From contig NZ_CP035936.1 of NCBI RefSeq assembly GCF_003024525.3, positions 62,001 through 126,000 of the forward strand: 64,000 bases of DNA, read 5' to 3'. Of this stretch, positions 1-8,152 are shown piece by piece (within the stretch, counting starts at the first letter, position 1; each line of letters starts with the position of its first letter). A program made the position numbers and the translations under genes. The notes beneath the pieces were generated by a model, which was not told the origin of the DNA, searched no databases, and saw only the letters and a program-made list of their open reading frames with translations. The DNA comes from Acinetobacter cumulans (GTDB lineage Bacteria > Pseudomonadota > Gammaproteobacteria > Pseudomonadales > Moraxellaceae).

Positions 1-111
1 GTAGCGAAAGCACCTGCTGCTGTGGTTGAAGGCGAGAAAGTGAAACTTGCTGAATTTGCTGATCAGTTAGCGAAGATTAAAGCAAATATGGAGCAAATTG
101 CAGCGCTTTAA
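1..111 (+). CDS. valS: Valyl-tRNA synthetase, C-terminal end (partial)
   Basis: The reading frame is open from base 1 and stops at 109-111. The 36 residues read VAKAPAAVVEGEKVKLAEF and onward, ending in a lysine-rich helix. This matches the C-terminal coiled coil of ValS, where a conserved F-V-A-R/K-A-P segment precedes a K/E-rich helix that contacts tRNA. ValS charges tRNA-Val in the cytoplasm. The rest of the gene lies left of the window. A strong terminator follows at 132-155. The identification rests on a short stretch, but the pattern is characteristic. Confidence 0.8.
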   Translation, partial: VAKAPAAVVEGEKVKLAEFADQLAKIKANMEQIAAL

Positions 112-131
112 TGCTGTAGTTTGATTCAAAA

Positions 132-155
132 AAATCCCCTCTAATGAGGGGATTT
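132..155 (+). terminator. Bidirectional rho-independent terminator between valS and the retron
   Basis: A perfect 10-bp stem (AAATCCCCTC / GAGGGGATTT) closes a TAAT loop, with T-runs on both sides. It ends valS on the plus strand. It can also end the retron operon on the minus strand, whose stop codon (157-159) touches the T-tract. Confidence 0.9.
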
Positions 156-156
156 T

Positions 157-1173
157 TTATTGAATAAGATTACTTAGTATTTTTTTATATTCAGTAAACT
201 CTAAGTTATTTGGCTCAACATTTAAAACAAAATTTACACGCCCTATAAGAGAAGCTAAATAATCAGGGTTTTTAATTTTTTTCTTATTTACATGAGAAAT
301 AAAACCATATTTTTCTATATAGTAAATCTCTTGCTTCAATTTTCTTTTATATTGTTTAGGTACGGAGAGGATATTACCTTTAATTTGAATTCCTGTAATG
401 ATATTTTGGGATGCATTTACCTTAAGTCTAGTTTTCTTTGTATTTATTTTAAAACCATAATTCTTAATGAGAAAACTACAAAAATTCCTAAAACTTAATG
501 AAATATAATTACCTGAAAATACAAGATCATCAGCATAGCGGCTATATTTTAAATTATTTTTTAGAGCATATTTATTTAATTTCCTATCTAAATTAACTAA
601 TAAAATATTAGATAGAGCCGGACTACAAGATGAACCTTGCACTAAACAATCTTTAAAACAACAAAGCCTGGATAAGTAAAAAGAAATTTTTTTTGAATAC
701 CCTAAACTATAAAAAAAATTAACTATCCAACCAATTGGAATTGATGAAAAAAAATCTTTAATATCTAAATGTAAAAAAACACTGGAATTAATGTGCTCTC
801 TAGCATTGGTAATAATAGATTTTCCATCGAGAAACCCATGTGCATATGCATTTTTATTTTTTACTTTTAAAATGTTTATATATATCCATTGTTGAACCTT
901 TTTTAAGGACTTAAATGGAGCATTAATTTTTCTGGTGCCACCTTTTTTCTTAGGTATTTCAAATTCACGATAAAATTTTTCGGGAGAAAAAATCATTGAG
1001 TATAATGTTTTTACATTTATACCAACTAATTTTGATAAATGCTCTATCTCAAAAATTACAGGGACTTTATTTTTTAATAGCTTTTCGACAACCAAGCCAT
1101 ATTCATTTATATATGCTTCTTGTAAACCTACATCATTAAAATAGGCTACCCATTCTTTTGCTTTATTAGACAT
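157..1173 (-). CDS. Retron reverse transcriptase
   Basis: This 338-aa reverse transcriptase is of the retron clade. Visible motifs in order are the retron NAxxH signature (NAREH, about 123-127), the first catalytic aspartate in LDIKDFF (about 136-142), QGSSCSP (about 179-185), the catalytic YADD box (about 213-216) and ITG at the position of the retron VTG motif (about 259-261). The family copies the msd part of its cognate RNA into branched msDNA. The frame is open up to an ATG at 1236, but those first 21 codons overlap the retron RNA. ATG 1173 is preferred because AGG lies six bases upstream, inside repeat a2. It is the last gene of the retron operon and ends against the valS terminator. 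Base composition is more AT-rich than the neighbours. Confidence 0.93.
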   Translation of the reverse strand: MSNKAKEWVAYFNDVGLQEAYINEYGLVVEKLLKNKVPVIFEIEHLSKLVGINVKTLYSMIFSPEKFYREFEIPKKKGGTRKINAPFKSLKKVQQWIYINILKVKNKNAYAHGFLDGKSIITNAREHINSSVFLHLDIKDFFSSIPIGWIVNFFYSLGYSKKISFYLSRLCCFKDCLVQGSSCSPALSNILLVNLDRKLNKYALKNNLKYSRYADDLVFSGNYISLSFRNFCSFLIKNYGFKINTKKTRLKVNASQNIITGIQIKGNILSVPKQYKRKLKQEIYYIEKYGFISHVNKKKIKNPDYLASLIGRVNFVLNVEPNNLEFTEYKKILSNLIQ

Positions 1174-1178
1174 AAAAA

Positions 1179-1375
1179 ACCTGTAAGGATTACTCAAATT
1201 ACTTGCTTTGTAAGAAACAAATTTATTGGGAAACATCCAAATAAATTTGTTTCTTACTTCGAATCAGCAAATGCTGTTCGACCCTCTCATTAAATCTTTG
1301 ATTTAATGAGAGTAAAGGTCATAGACCCGTTAACACTAGAAGCGACTACACTTCAACATACTAATCCTTACAGGT
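1179..1375 (-). ncRNA. Retron msr-msd non-coding RNA
   Basis: The RNA is bounded by a perfect 14-bp inverted repeat: ACCTGTAAGGATTA read on the minus strand from 1375 (a1) and its complement at 1192-1179 (a2). Between them, 5' to 3' on the minus strand, lie a 6-bp hairpin (1354-1339), a 12-bp hairpin with a 5-nt loop (1312-1284), a small CAGC/GCTG hairpin (about 1276-1265) and a 17-bp perfect stem with a 14-nt loop (1257-1210). This is the expected layout of msr followed by msd. The G right after a1 (1361) is a candidate branching guanosine. Reverse transcription would then start near 1193 and copy the 17-bp stem. The exact msr/msd boundary is inferred, not seen. Confidence 0.85.
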
Positions 1376-1401
1376 GCTAATGAGTATATCTGCTTTCTTT
1401 T

Positions 1402-1722
1402 TTAAAGCAAACTTCTTTTAGGGATATACAGTTCATTAACCTCAAGTTCATTTTTTGAAAGAAATTTTTTTGGAATAAATGTTTCTTTAACTTGACGATT
1501 ATTAACATTTAATAAAACTTTTTGTTCACCAGTCATTGTGAGTTTTACAAAAACCCCATCAATAATTAATAATTTTTCATCGCGCAGCTTAAAAATTAGT
1601 TTAAAAAAATCACTCGGAGGAACTGATAACCTCTGATTTAAAGTATAAGCTTGTAAAGTTTTATTTGAAGATGAAAAAAGTATTTCAAGCAGCTTGTTTG
1701 ATATAATTTCACTTTTTCTCAT
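1402..1722 (-). CDS. Retron-associated winged-helix protein
   Basis: This 106-aa basic protein has residues about 8-70 that read as a winged helix-turn-helix: helices around LLEILFSS and YTLNQRLSV, a recognition-type helix FFKLIFKLRDEKLL, and a beta wing ending near TGEQKVLL. A lysine-rich tail follows. Its start codon overlaps the stop of the upstream PRTase gene by one base (TAATG), so the two are translationally coupled. The retron RNA begins 27 bases after its stop. In retrons with a PRTase-like effector, a small winged-helix partner is usual and is thought to help hold or target the effector on the msDNA complex. That role is inferred from the family, not from this sequence. Confidence 0.75.
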   Translation of the reverse strand: MRKSEIISNKLLEILFSSSNKTLQAYTLNQRLSVPPSDFFKLIFKLRDEKLLIIDGVFVKLTMTGEQKVLLNVNNRQVKETFIPKKFLSKNELEVNELYIPKRSLL

Positions 1723-2594
1723 TAAGCATCATCCATTGCTCTATGTAATAAAACATCTCGTACTCTATTATCTGAATAGTATTTCCACCAAAACACAGGA
1801 AAAACATTATTGGGTGTGTTTTTACTCTCTATAGAAAGTGCAACTTGTGATTCGCCATAGCCAAGACTAGGGAATTCTCTTTCATTATATGAGCTAGATA
1901 ATTTTCTCTCTATTAATCTCATCAAATCTTTTTTTTGCTCTACTTCACTTAAATCATATATTTTCTCTAAAAGCTTATCATCGACTATATAATAAGATGA
2001 GAATTCAATGTCTGCTTCTTTAATTTTTTTCTTACCACCTTCTGTACAAATTAAAACCTTAACTAATATAGTTGGTTCTGGATATTTTGATTCATTAAAA
2101 AGCTCTCGAATTCTTTTTACTCTATTAATTACGGTTGATCCTGTCCCAACAAAATTATCTACTAGTACTATAGTAATTTCCCGCTCACCTACGTTTTTTT
2201 TGAAATCTTTATAAGCCTTTGCTGTCTGTTCAAAACGATTAACAGATCTATACCCTTTCCATTCAAGCTTTGATAGCTCACCTTTTAAATCATATAAAAC
2301 ACTTTGACCACTATCAGCCTCAGAGTTGGGAGACATAGCTGTTATGAATGATTGTATTGGTTCTATTCCACATGTAGCAATATCTAATGCTAAGTTACTT
2401 ACACACTCATTATATTCTTGTATAGTGATATGCTTAAGTCGATCCAAAATGTCGATCACTAGCTGTGTTTGTGCTTCATCCTCACAATCTTCAAATAATA
2501 AAGCTGTCAAAGCCTGTGTTTTCGTTTGTAACCAAGGATATTTAAATGCCAATTGGAAGACCTTTTCAAAGGATCTTTTTTGTAATCGTCCCAT
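1722..2594 (-). CDS. Retron effector: phosphoribosyltransferase-like protein
   Basis: This 290-aa protein has a PRPP-loop-like segment, VLVDNFVGTGST (about 143-154), in a Rossmann-like context. The preceding beta strand is TIVLVD, and a helix VINRVKRIREL follows. The N-terminal 130 residues are helical. It is the first gene of the retron operon, with AAGG upstream of the ATG. PRTase-like proteins paired with a winged-helix protein define one of the published retron classes (type III as I recall it) and are presumed to be the toxic effector released on phage attack. The usual second acidic residue of the loop is Asn (VDN rather than VDD), so normal phosphoribosyl transfer should not be assumed. 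No substrate can be named. Confidence 0.8.
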   Translation of the reverse strand: MGRLQKRSFEKVFQLAFKYPWLQTKTQALTALLFEDCEDEAQTQLVIDILDRLKHITIQEYNECVSNLALDIATCGIEPIQSFITAMSPNSEADSGQSVLYDLKGELSKLEWKGYRSVNRFEQTAKAYKDFKKNVGEREITIVLVDNFVGTGSTVINRVKRIRELFNESKYPEPTILVKVLICTEGGKKKIKEADIEFSSYYIVDDKLLEKIYDLSEVEQKKDLMRLIERKLSSSYNEREFPSLGYGESQVALSIESKNTPNNVFPVFWWKYYSDNRVRDVLLHRAMDDA

Positions 2595-2786
2595 TAAGAT
2601 CCTTTTAAATTAATTTACTTTGAATATTCTAAGTCTCTTATCTATATTTTATAATCATTTATATTTACTTTAAAACATATTGTGTCTTAATTTATAAAAA
2701 ATAATTATCCTACAACATTTCCAATCAACTCTTTTTCCCCATATACATTAACCATTGCTTTTCTGCTCTTTAAGCTGTTGCTTAAG
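2595..2786. other. AT-rich leader upstream of the retron operon
   Basis: No gene is seen here. The stretch is very AT-rich and must hold the promoter of the minus-strand retron operon. TTTAAA and TATAAA-like hexamers occur, but I cannot choose a start site. Confidence 0.4.
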
Positions 2787-2928
2787 CCCTCACTCCAACC
2801 CTCTCCCACAAGGAGAGGAAGCGTCATTTGACTTAATTCTTGTATGAATTTCACAATGGAATTCCCTCTCCTGAGCGAGTTTTAAAGCACTGCTTTAAAA
2901 CGAAGCGCAAGTGAGGGTTAGGGAGAGG
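2787..2928. repeat. Dispersed palindromic repeat, copy 1
   Basis: The element starts with CCCTCACTCC and CCCTCTCCC and ends with GTGAGGGTTAGGGAGAGG, so its ends are inverted relative to each other. The right part (2864-2928) is nearly identical to 47241-47305, including TTAAAGCACTGCTTTAAA. A related copy lies at 46330-46443. It sits between the retron and the J-domain gene. It is a non-coding REP/MITE-like family. Confidence 0.75.
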
Positions 2929-2933
2929 TGATT

Positions 2934-3977
2934 TTATAAAACCCCATTCCCCAACAACACCTCCAACCCTTTCACCTTCTCCATATATTTCAGCCGTTCT
3001 TTTTCCCACTTCACTTGCTCTTTCAGCACTGAAACATCGCCATCAATTACCTTATACACATCTTTCACCTGCATATTTTTCGGCTTTGGTTGTTCGCTCC
3101 AGTGAAAACTATCGGTAATGTCATCTATCTGACTGGCTAAGCGTTGGCTTTGAGCCTCTAAAGCCATTTTATAAAACTTTAAATGCTCATCGCCTAAAGC
3201 TTTAGGACTTTTGCCCTTATTGGTTTCAAGCTGTAATTGCAGCTTTAATAAATAAAACAAATCCTGCGCTTCATGGGCTTGGTTCACCACTTGCAGCAAT
3301 TCAGTTTTTTCCGCTTTTTTAGTTTCATCAGGTTCACGGTCTGGGTGAATCATAGCGATGATTTTTAAATATACGGTTTTCAGTGATTGGTTCACTAACT
3401 TTTCAGCTTGCTCGCGCTTTTGCACTAAGCGTTTACGCTGATGCTCTTCTTTCTCACGTTGATATTGTTCGCTGTCCCACGCTTCATAAGATTCATATTC
3501 TTCTGTAGCTTCCTGTTCTATATCAACATGACTATTTGTGTTTAGCTGTTCTGCTTGAGCTGACTTGCCCTTTTTATTTGGCTTTTGATTATGTGCATGA
3601 TGCTGCTGATAAAAAGCATCGACCTCTGCGATTTTTTCAAGTTCGGCACTATTTAAATAGTTGGATTTTTTCAGCTGCTTTGCCAGTTTCGCAAGCTTTG
3701 CATCGAGCTGTGCTAAATCTGCTTTAGCAAAGTCTTCTTGCTGTAGATGCTGCCAAAGTTGATTAAGCTGACGAAAGTACACCGCATGCAAATTACGATA
3801 GATCGGTACAAGTTTAAGCTGAATATAACTCTGAATTTCACTTTTGGCATTTTGCCAAAGTGCTAAATCTAGCTTTTGCTGTTCAATTTGCTCAATCAGT
3901 TTATTCAACTTTTTATGTAGCGGTGAAAGCGTCGCTGCGGTTTCAGGCAACAAACTGATTTTTAAATCGAAAGACAT
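2934..3977 (-). CDS. J-domain protein (DnaJ-like co-chaperone)
   Basis: This protein has 347 residues from the chosen ATG at 3977. The N-terminal half is a charged helical region with heptad-like leucines (likely coiled coil), followed by a K/E-rich linker. A J-domain-like segment near residues 215-265 contains the diagnostic HPD tripeptide (MIHPDREPDE) and a downstream helix LLQVVNQAHEAQDLF. The C-terminal 90 residues are again helical. J domains stimulate the ATPase of DnaK-type chaperones. The J-domain is central rather than N-terminal, so this is not DnaJ itself. The frame extends 15 codons upstream to 4022, but that extension is hydrophobic and unlike the rest, so the inner ATG is preferred. 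Client and partner are unknown. Confidence 0.7.
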   Translation of the reverse strand: MSFDLKISLLPETAATLSPLHKKLNKLIEQIEQQKLDLALWQNAKSEIQSYIQLKLVPIYRNLHAVYFRQLNQLWQHLQQEDFAKADLAQLDAKLAKLAKQLKKSNYLNSAELEKIAEVDAFYQQHHAHNQKPNKKGKSAQAEQLNTNSHVDIEQEATEEYESYEAWDSEQYQREKEEHQRKRLVQKREQAEKLVNQSLKTVYLKIIAMIHPDREPDETKKAEKTELLQVVNQAHEAQDLFYLLKLQLQLETNKGKSPKALGDEHLKFYKMALEAQSQRLASQIDDITDSFHWSEQPKPKNMQVKDVYKVIDGDVSVLKEQVKWEKERLKYMEKVKGLEVLLGNGVL

Positions 3978-4088
3978 ACTTAGGAGAAATGAACAAATAA
4001 ATGTAAGGGCATTATAAAACAAATGGCACGACTATCCGAGTCGCTGAATGTGCTTTAACGCAAGGCAATGCCCTTGTTTTTTCGCGCA

Positions 4089-5759
4089 CTATGCATCCGA
4101 TACAACGCGATTACGGCCTTGTTTTTTTGCTTGGTACAAAGCTTGGTCAGCGCGACGGATCGCATCATTACCATCTTGATCCGAAACCAATACAACACTC
4201 ACACCAATACTGGCAGTAATTGGGTAGTCCTGAATAATATTTTCATTTTCAATACTTTGACGAATTTTTCCAGCCAATAATACTGCACCATCTTGCTCAG
4301 TTGCTGGCAATAGCACAATAAACTCTTCGCCCCCAAAGCGTGCCACAAAGTCTGTCGAGCGTACAGCTGTTGCCACTAAGCTGGCTACACTTTGCAGTAC
4401 ATGATCCCCTGTTTCGTGACCAAAGCTATCATTAACCTTTTTAAAGAAATCGACATCCAGCAGCAGCACAGCATAGGCTTGTTGCTGACGCTGAAACTGA
4501 CCAAACAAATAAGCCTGATAGTCGTTAAATGCCCGACGGTTATACAGACCAGTCAGGCCATCATGATTGGCTAATTTTTCCAATTCCAAATTGGCTTCTT
4601 TTAATGCCAGCGTACGCTCTTGCACTTTCTGTTCTAAAGTAGCGTTTGCCTCTTCCAATTGGTGTTTTTGAGTCAGTAGCGTGAAGGTCATGCTATTTAA
4701 AGACTGAGACAACCCTTGTATTTCACGAATGCTACTCTGTGCCTCAAAATGTACATCATCTTGACCTTTTTCCACTGCATAAGCACTTTTTGCCAGATTT
4801 TCGATCGGGCGACTAAAACGGTTGGCTAAGCGGTAAGTCACCACCAGCATCAGCAAAGTCACAATCAAACCAATCAAGCCAATTTGTTTTTGCATGGCAC
4901 GTACATCTGCCAATGCTGCAGATACAGGCTGACGCACAATTACATGCCAACCCATGCTCATTTGTGTGTTAGAGACCACAGGTACATCTGTGGTCACATA
5001 GTTCTGCCCTTCATGCCAGTCATCAATAAAATAAGGCTGTGCAGAAGTTTTTTGATTGGGGAGCTGAACTTGTCCAATACTCTTATAAGGATACAGAATT
5101 TCGCCTTTGCCATTAACAATAAAGACTTCAATCCCTTGCTCAGCAGCATCTTCTGGCAGTGCACTTTGTAGTACTTGGCTAGCCCAACTCCAATCCGCAT
5201 GTGCTGCAAGCACACCACGAATTTTCTGAGTTTTGACATCATAAATGGGCGTGGCAAAGTCAATAAAACGCATTGGCTCATTCGGGTTAATAGCTTTGAG
5301 TTTCTTTGCCAATAAGATCGCTTCATGTACATCGCCCAAATATACGCGTTGTAAGCCTTCCTTAAACCAAGGTCGAGCAGAAACATCTGCCCCTTCAAGC
5401 ATCTTATTTGCAGCGACTTCTACCACACCATCTACATTGGCAATGCCTAACCACGCATAATATTTATACGAACTTTTAACCTGATCCAACTTCACTTGCA
5501 GTTGTTCATTTTTAAAATCTGTGGCCATAAAAAATGGCGATTCGCTCAGTAGCACCATTTCCCGTTCACGTTCTGTCAGCGAATTTGCCAAGGTCGTACT
5601 GATGCTTTTGGCAACCAAATTCAAAGTTTGAGCACTGGCTTTGGTCATCTGCGCAGAGGCTTTGTGGCCAATATATAAGGTAATGGATAAACCCAATACA
5701 AATGCTAGGCCAGCAAATAAAACCAGCAGGCGGTTGCGGAAAGTATCTACATTCAGCAT
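4089..5759 (-). CDS. Membrane diguanylate cyclase with Cache sensor and HAMP
   Basis: This 556-aa protein has a first membrane helix at about 10-30, a periplasmic double-Cache-type sensor region (about 35-280), a second helix (about 285-305) and a HAMP linker. A short coiled coil follows, then a GGDEF domain starting at NHDGLTGLYNRRAF. The active-site signature is GGEEF (about 476-480). An RxxD motif (RSTD) five residues before it matches the product-inhibition I-site. The protein should make cyclic di-GMP from two GTP in response to a periplasmic ligand. The ligand is unknown. There is no EAL domain. It is monocistronic and faces a long non-coding region. Confidence 0.9.
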   Translation of the reverse strand: MLNVDTFRNRLLVLFAGLAFVLGLSITLYIGHKASAQMTKASAQTLNLVAKSISTTLANSLTEREREMVLLSESPFFMATDFKNEQLQVKLDQVKSSYKYYAWLGIANVDGVVEVAANKMLEGADVSARPWFKEGLQRVYLGDVHEAILLAKKLKAINPNEPMRFIDFATPIYDVKTQKIRGVLAAHADWSWASQVLQSALPEDAAEQGIEVFIVNGKGEILYPYKSIGQVQLPNQKTSAQPYFIDDWHEGQNYVTTDVPVVSNTQMSMGWHVIVRQPVSAALADVRAMQKQIGLIGLIVTLLMLVVTYRLANRFSRPIENLAKSAYAVEKGQDDVHFEAQSSIREIQGLSQSLNSMTFTLLTQKHQLEEANATLEQKVQERTLALKEANLELEKLANHDGLTGLYNRRAFNDYQAYLFGQFQRQQQAYAVLLLDVDFFKKVNDSFGHETGDHVLQSVASLVATAVRSTDFVARFGGEEFIVLLPATEQDGAVLLAGKIRQSIENENIIQDYPITASIGVSVVLVSDQDGNDAIRRADQALYQAKKQGRNRVVSDA

Positions 5760-6389
5760 TCCCTACAGCTCCAGTACTCAAGTGATTGATTTAAGAATAA
5801 CTATATAACAAAAAAAATTGCAACGTCTGCCCCAAAGCTAACCTTCCATCATTTTTTCTACGCTCATTTCAGCACTCGGCCGAAATGAATCATCTCAATG
5901 TGCATGCTTGGGTATATAAGCAAAGCCATAGTGGTTTTTTATTGCTTATACTTTGGTCTATACCCATAAGCAAAAACATGATGCTAAAAAGTATATGCTG
6001 AACAAAATACATACAAAATCCAAATTATTTATGCCGTGCTTAATTTAAATAATGCATTGGCAGTAAAACCTGTTTTATCCGTAAAAACACCATAAACACA
6101 AGTACTTCAGCAAATAAAGATCACTTTAAAAAGCTAAGAATGGCATATTTTTTGCTCCACCTTTCTCATAAACCTAAATTTGAAATTATGTTAATTCCTA
6201 AAGAGTTACCGTTAACAATTCGGTAAAGAATTTTGCTTGAGCAAGCATTCAAATCTCGCTTAAGATGATTTTCAGTATGTTTTTCATACATAAAAGAAAA
6301 GCATTTTTGCATAACAAGGAATTTAGGATTTTAAAAGTTCCATCGAAAATGACAGCAAACAATGCAGCACAATAAAAGGAGTTTTGCTC
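5760..6389. other. 630-bp intergenic region between the cyclase gene and gltI
   Basis: The divergent promoters of the cyclase and of gltIJKL must lie here. I see no open frame of note. A small TGCTT/AAGCA hairpin sits near 6234-6247, about 140 bases before gltI. No sigma-54 GG/GC element with correct spacing was recognised. Confidence 0.4.
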
Positions 6390-7340
6390 ATGACACAAAA
6401 ACGTACACTGACTGCGCTTTTTTGCGCCAGTTCTCTAATGCTCGGTTTAACTGCTTGTGGTAACAATAAAGCACCATCCGCAGAACAAGGTGCAAGTACA
6501 GATTCAGCAGCTTCCTCAAATTCGGGTACGCTGGATAAAATCAAAAAGTCAGGCACCATTGTGCTGGGCTACCGCGACTCATCTATTCCATTTTCTTATA
6601 TTGCAGACAATCCAAACCAACCCGTAGGTTATGCACATGATCTACAACTCAAAGTGGTTGAAGCGCTAAAAAAACAGCTGAACATGCCAGATTTGAAAGT
6701 TCGCTATAACCTTGTGACCAGCCAAAACCGTATTCCATTGGTATCTAACGGTACTGTCGACTTAGAGTGTGGTTCAACCACCAACAATAAAGAACGCCAA
6801 CAACAGGTCGACTTTTCTGTCGGATTCTTTGAAGTTGGCTCTCGCCTGCTCACCGCTAAAGATTCTGGGGTGAAAGACTTTGCAGACCTAAAAGGCAAAA
6901 AACTGGTAACTACAGCGGGTACAACTTCAGAGCGCTATATTCGCCAGCATGAAAAAGAGCTAGGCATTGGCGAAGTAATTTCAGCCAAAGATCATGCTGA
7001 ATCATTCCTTATGCTACAAAATGGTCGTGCGGCGGCCTTTATGATGGATGATATTTTACTGGCAGGTGAAAAGTCGAAAGCCAAAGATCCAAACAAATGG
7101 GAAATTGTGGGTACACCACCAATTCATGAAGTTTATGGTTGTATGCTACGTAAAGGCGATACAAGCTTCAAACAAGTGGTCGATGGCGCAATTAAAGAGG
7201 TATATAGCTCTGGTGAAATCAACCAAATGTATAAGAAATGGTTCCTTTCTCCAATTCCACCAAAAAATATTAATTTGAACTTTGAGATGTCTGAACAGCT
7301 GAAACAGCTGATTAGCAACCCGCATGACCGTGATGCTTAA
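6390..7340 (+). CDS. gltI: Glutamate/aspartate ABC transporter, substrate-binding lipoprotein
   Basis: The protein has 316 residues from ATG 6390, with AAAGGA ten bases upstream. The signal peptide ends in a lipobox (LTAC, about 22-25), so the mature protein is lipid-anchored. The body is a type-3 solute-binding fold (SBP_bac_3): TIVLGYRDSSIPFSY, then TSQNRIPLVSNGTVDLECGSTTNN, matching the GltI signature for acidic amino acids. It captures Glu/Asp in the periplasm for GltJK. It is the first gene of the gltIJKL operon and is separated from gltJ by a stable hairpin. Confidence 0.9.
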   Translation: MTQKRTLTALFCASSLMLGLTACGNNKAPSAEQGASTDSAASSNSGTLDKIKKSGTIVLGYRDSSIPFSYIADNPNQPVGYAHDLQLKVVEALKKQLNMPDLKVRYNLVTSQNRIPLVSNGTVDLECGSTTNNKERQQQVDFSVGFFEVGSRLLTAKDSGVKDFADLKGKKLVTTAGTTSERYIRQHEKELGIGEVISAKDHAESFLMLQNGRAAAFMMDDILLAGEKSKAKDPNKWEIVGTPPIHEVYGCMLRKGDTSFKQVVDGAIKEVYSSGEINQMYKKWFLSPIPPKNINLNFEMSEQLKQLISNPHDRDA

Positions 7341-7364
7341 CCCTTAACCGCCATACATGCCTTT

Positions 7365-7392
7365 GCGTCAGCCGACTAACTTTGGCTGACGC
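7365..7392 (+). promoter_or_regulatory. Intercistronic hairpin between gltI and gltJ
   Basis: A perfect 9-bp stem (GCGTCAGCC / GGCTGACGC) with a 10-nt loop and no T-tract after it. Such structures after binding-protein genes usually protect the upstream mRNA end or partly stop transcription, raising the binding protein over the permease. That role is inferred. Confidence 0.7.
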
Positions 7393-7408
7393 CGTAAAAG
7401 GAGTCACT

Positions 7409-8152
7409 ATGAATTATAGTTGGAATTGGGGCGTATTGTTCCAATCCACGGGCATTGGCGATACCACTTACCTGAACTGGGTCTTCACAGGCTTAGGCTG
7501 GCTACTGGTGATTGCTGCTGTCGCGTGGAGCATTGCGATGGTACTGGGTAGCATTTTAGGCATTATGCGCACTCTCCCTAGTCCATTAGCACGTTCAATC
7601 GGCACTGCCTATGTCACCATTTTCCGTAATATTCCATTGCTGGTTCAATTGTTTATCTGGTTTTATGTCGTGCCAAACTTCTTACCAGAAGGCATTCGAA
7701 ACTGGTGGATTAATGACTTAGGTGCCAATACCACAGCACTAATTTCTGCAAGTATTGGGCTTGGCTTATTTACCGCAGCCCGTGTCTGTGAACAAGTACG
7801 CACAGGTATTGAAGCGGTGCCCAAAGGCCAGACCAATGCGGGTTATGCCATGGGCTTTAGTACGGCGCAATTATACCGCTACGTGATTTTGCCACAGTCA
7901 TTTCGTACCATTTTGCCCCCGCTGAGTTCTGAATTGACCAACTGCGTTAAAAATACCTCTGTTGCATCTTTAGTGGGTGTTGCAGAAATTATCTCGCAGA
8001 TGAAAACCATCAGTGAATACACGCAAAATACGATTGAAATATACACCTACGTTACCATTGCATTTATTTTGATTAATATCTGCCTGATTGGATTTATGAA
8101 CTTTCTGGAAAAACGCTTGCGTGTTCCAGGTTTAATCGCAGGAGATAAATAA
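7409..8152 (+). CDS. gltJ: Glutamate/aspartate ABC transporter permease GltJ
   Basis: The permease has 247 residues from ATG 7409, which follows AAAAGGAG. It has about five membrane segments. The cytoplasmic EAA loop is recognisable as AGYAMGFSTAQLYRYVILPQ (about 148-167), where the ATPase docks. The N-terminus (NWNWG-type start) and the TAARVCEQVRTGIEA segment match GltJ. It pairs with GltK as a heterodimeric inner-membrane channel. The frame extends upstream to 7382, but that part is the intercistronic hairpin. Its stop overlaps the gltK start (TAATG). Confidence 0.9.
   Translation: MNYSWNWGVLFQSTGIGDTTYLNWVFTGLGWLLVIAAVAWSIAMVLGSILGIMRTLPSPLARSIGTAYVTIFRNIPLLVQLFIWFYVVPNFLPEGIRNWWINDLGANTTALISASIGLGLFTAARVCEQVRTGIEAVPKGQTNAGYAMGFSTAQLYRYVILPQSFRTILPPLSSELTNCVKNTSVASLVGVAEIISQMKTISEYTQNTIEIYTYVTIAFILINICLIGFMNFLEKRLRVPGLIAGDK

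Noticed and set aside
1174..1236. First 21 codons of the longest reverse transcriptase frame
   Set aside because: They overlap the msd hairpin and a2, lack family similarity, and a better start with AGG spacing lies at 1173.
4994..5398. 134-codon frame inside the diguanylate cyclase gene
   Set aside because: It is a shadow in another frame of a clearly coding gene, with no family similarity or ribosome site.
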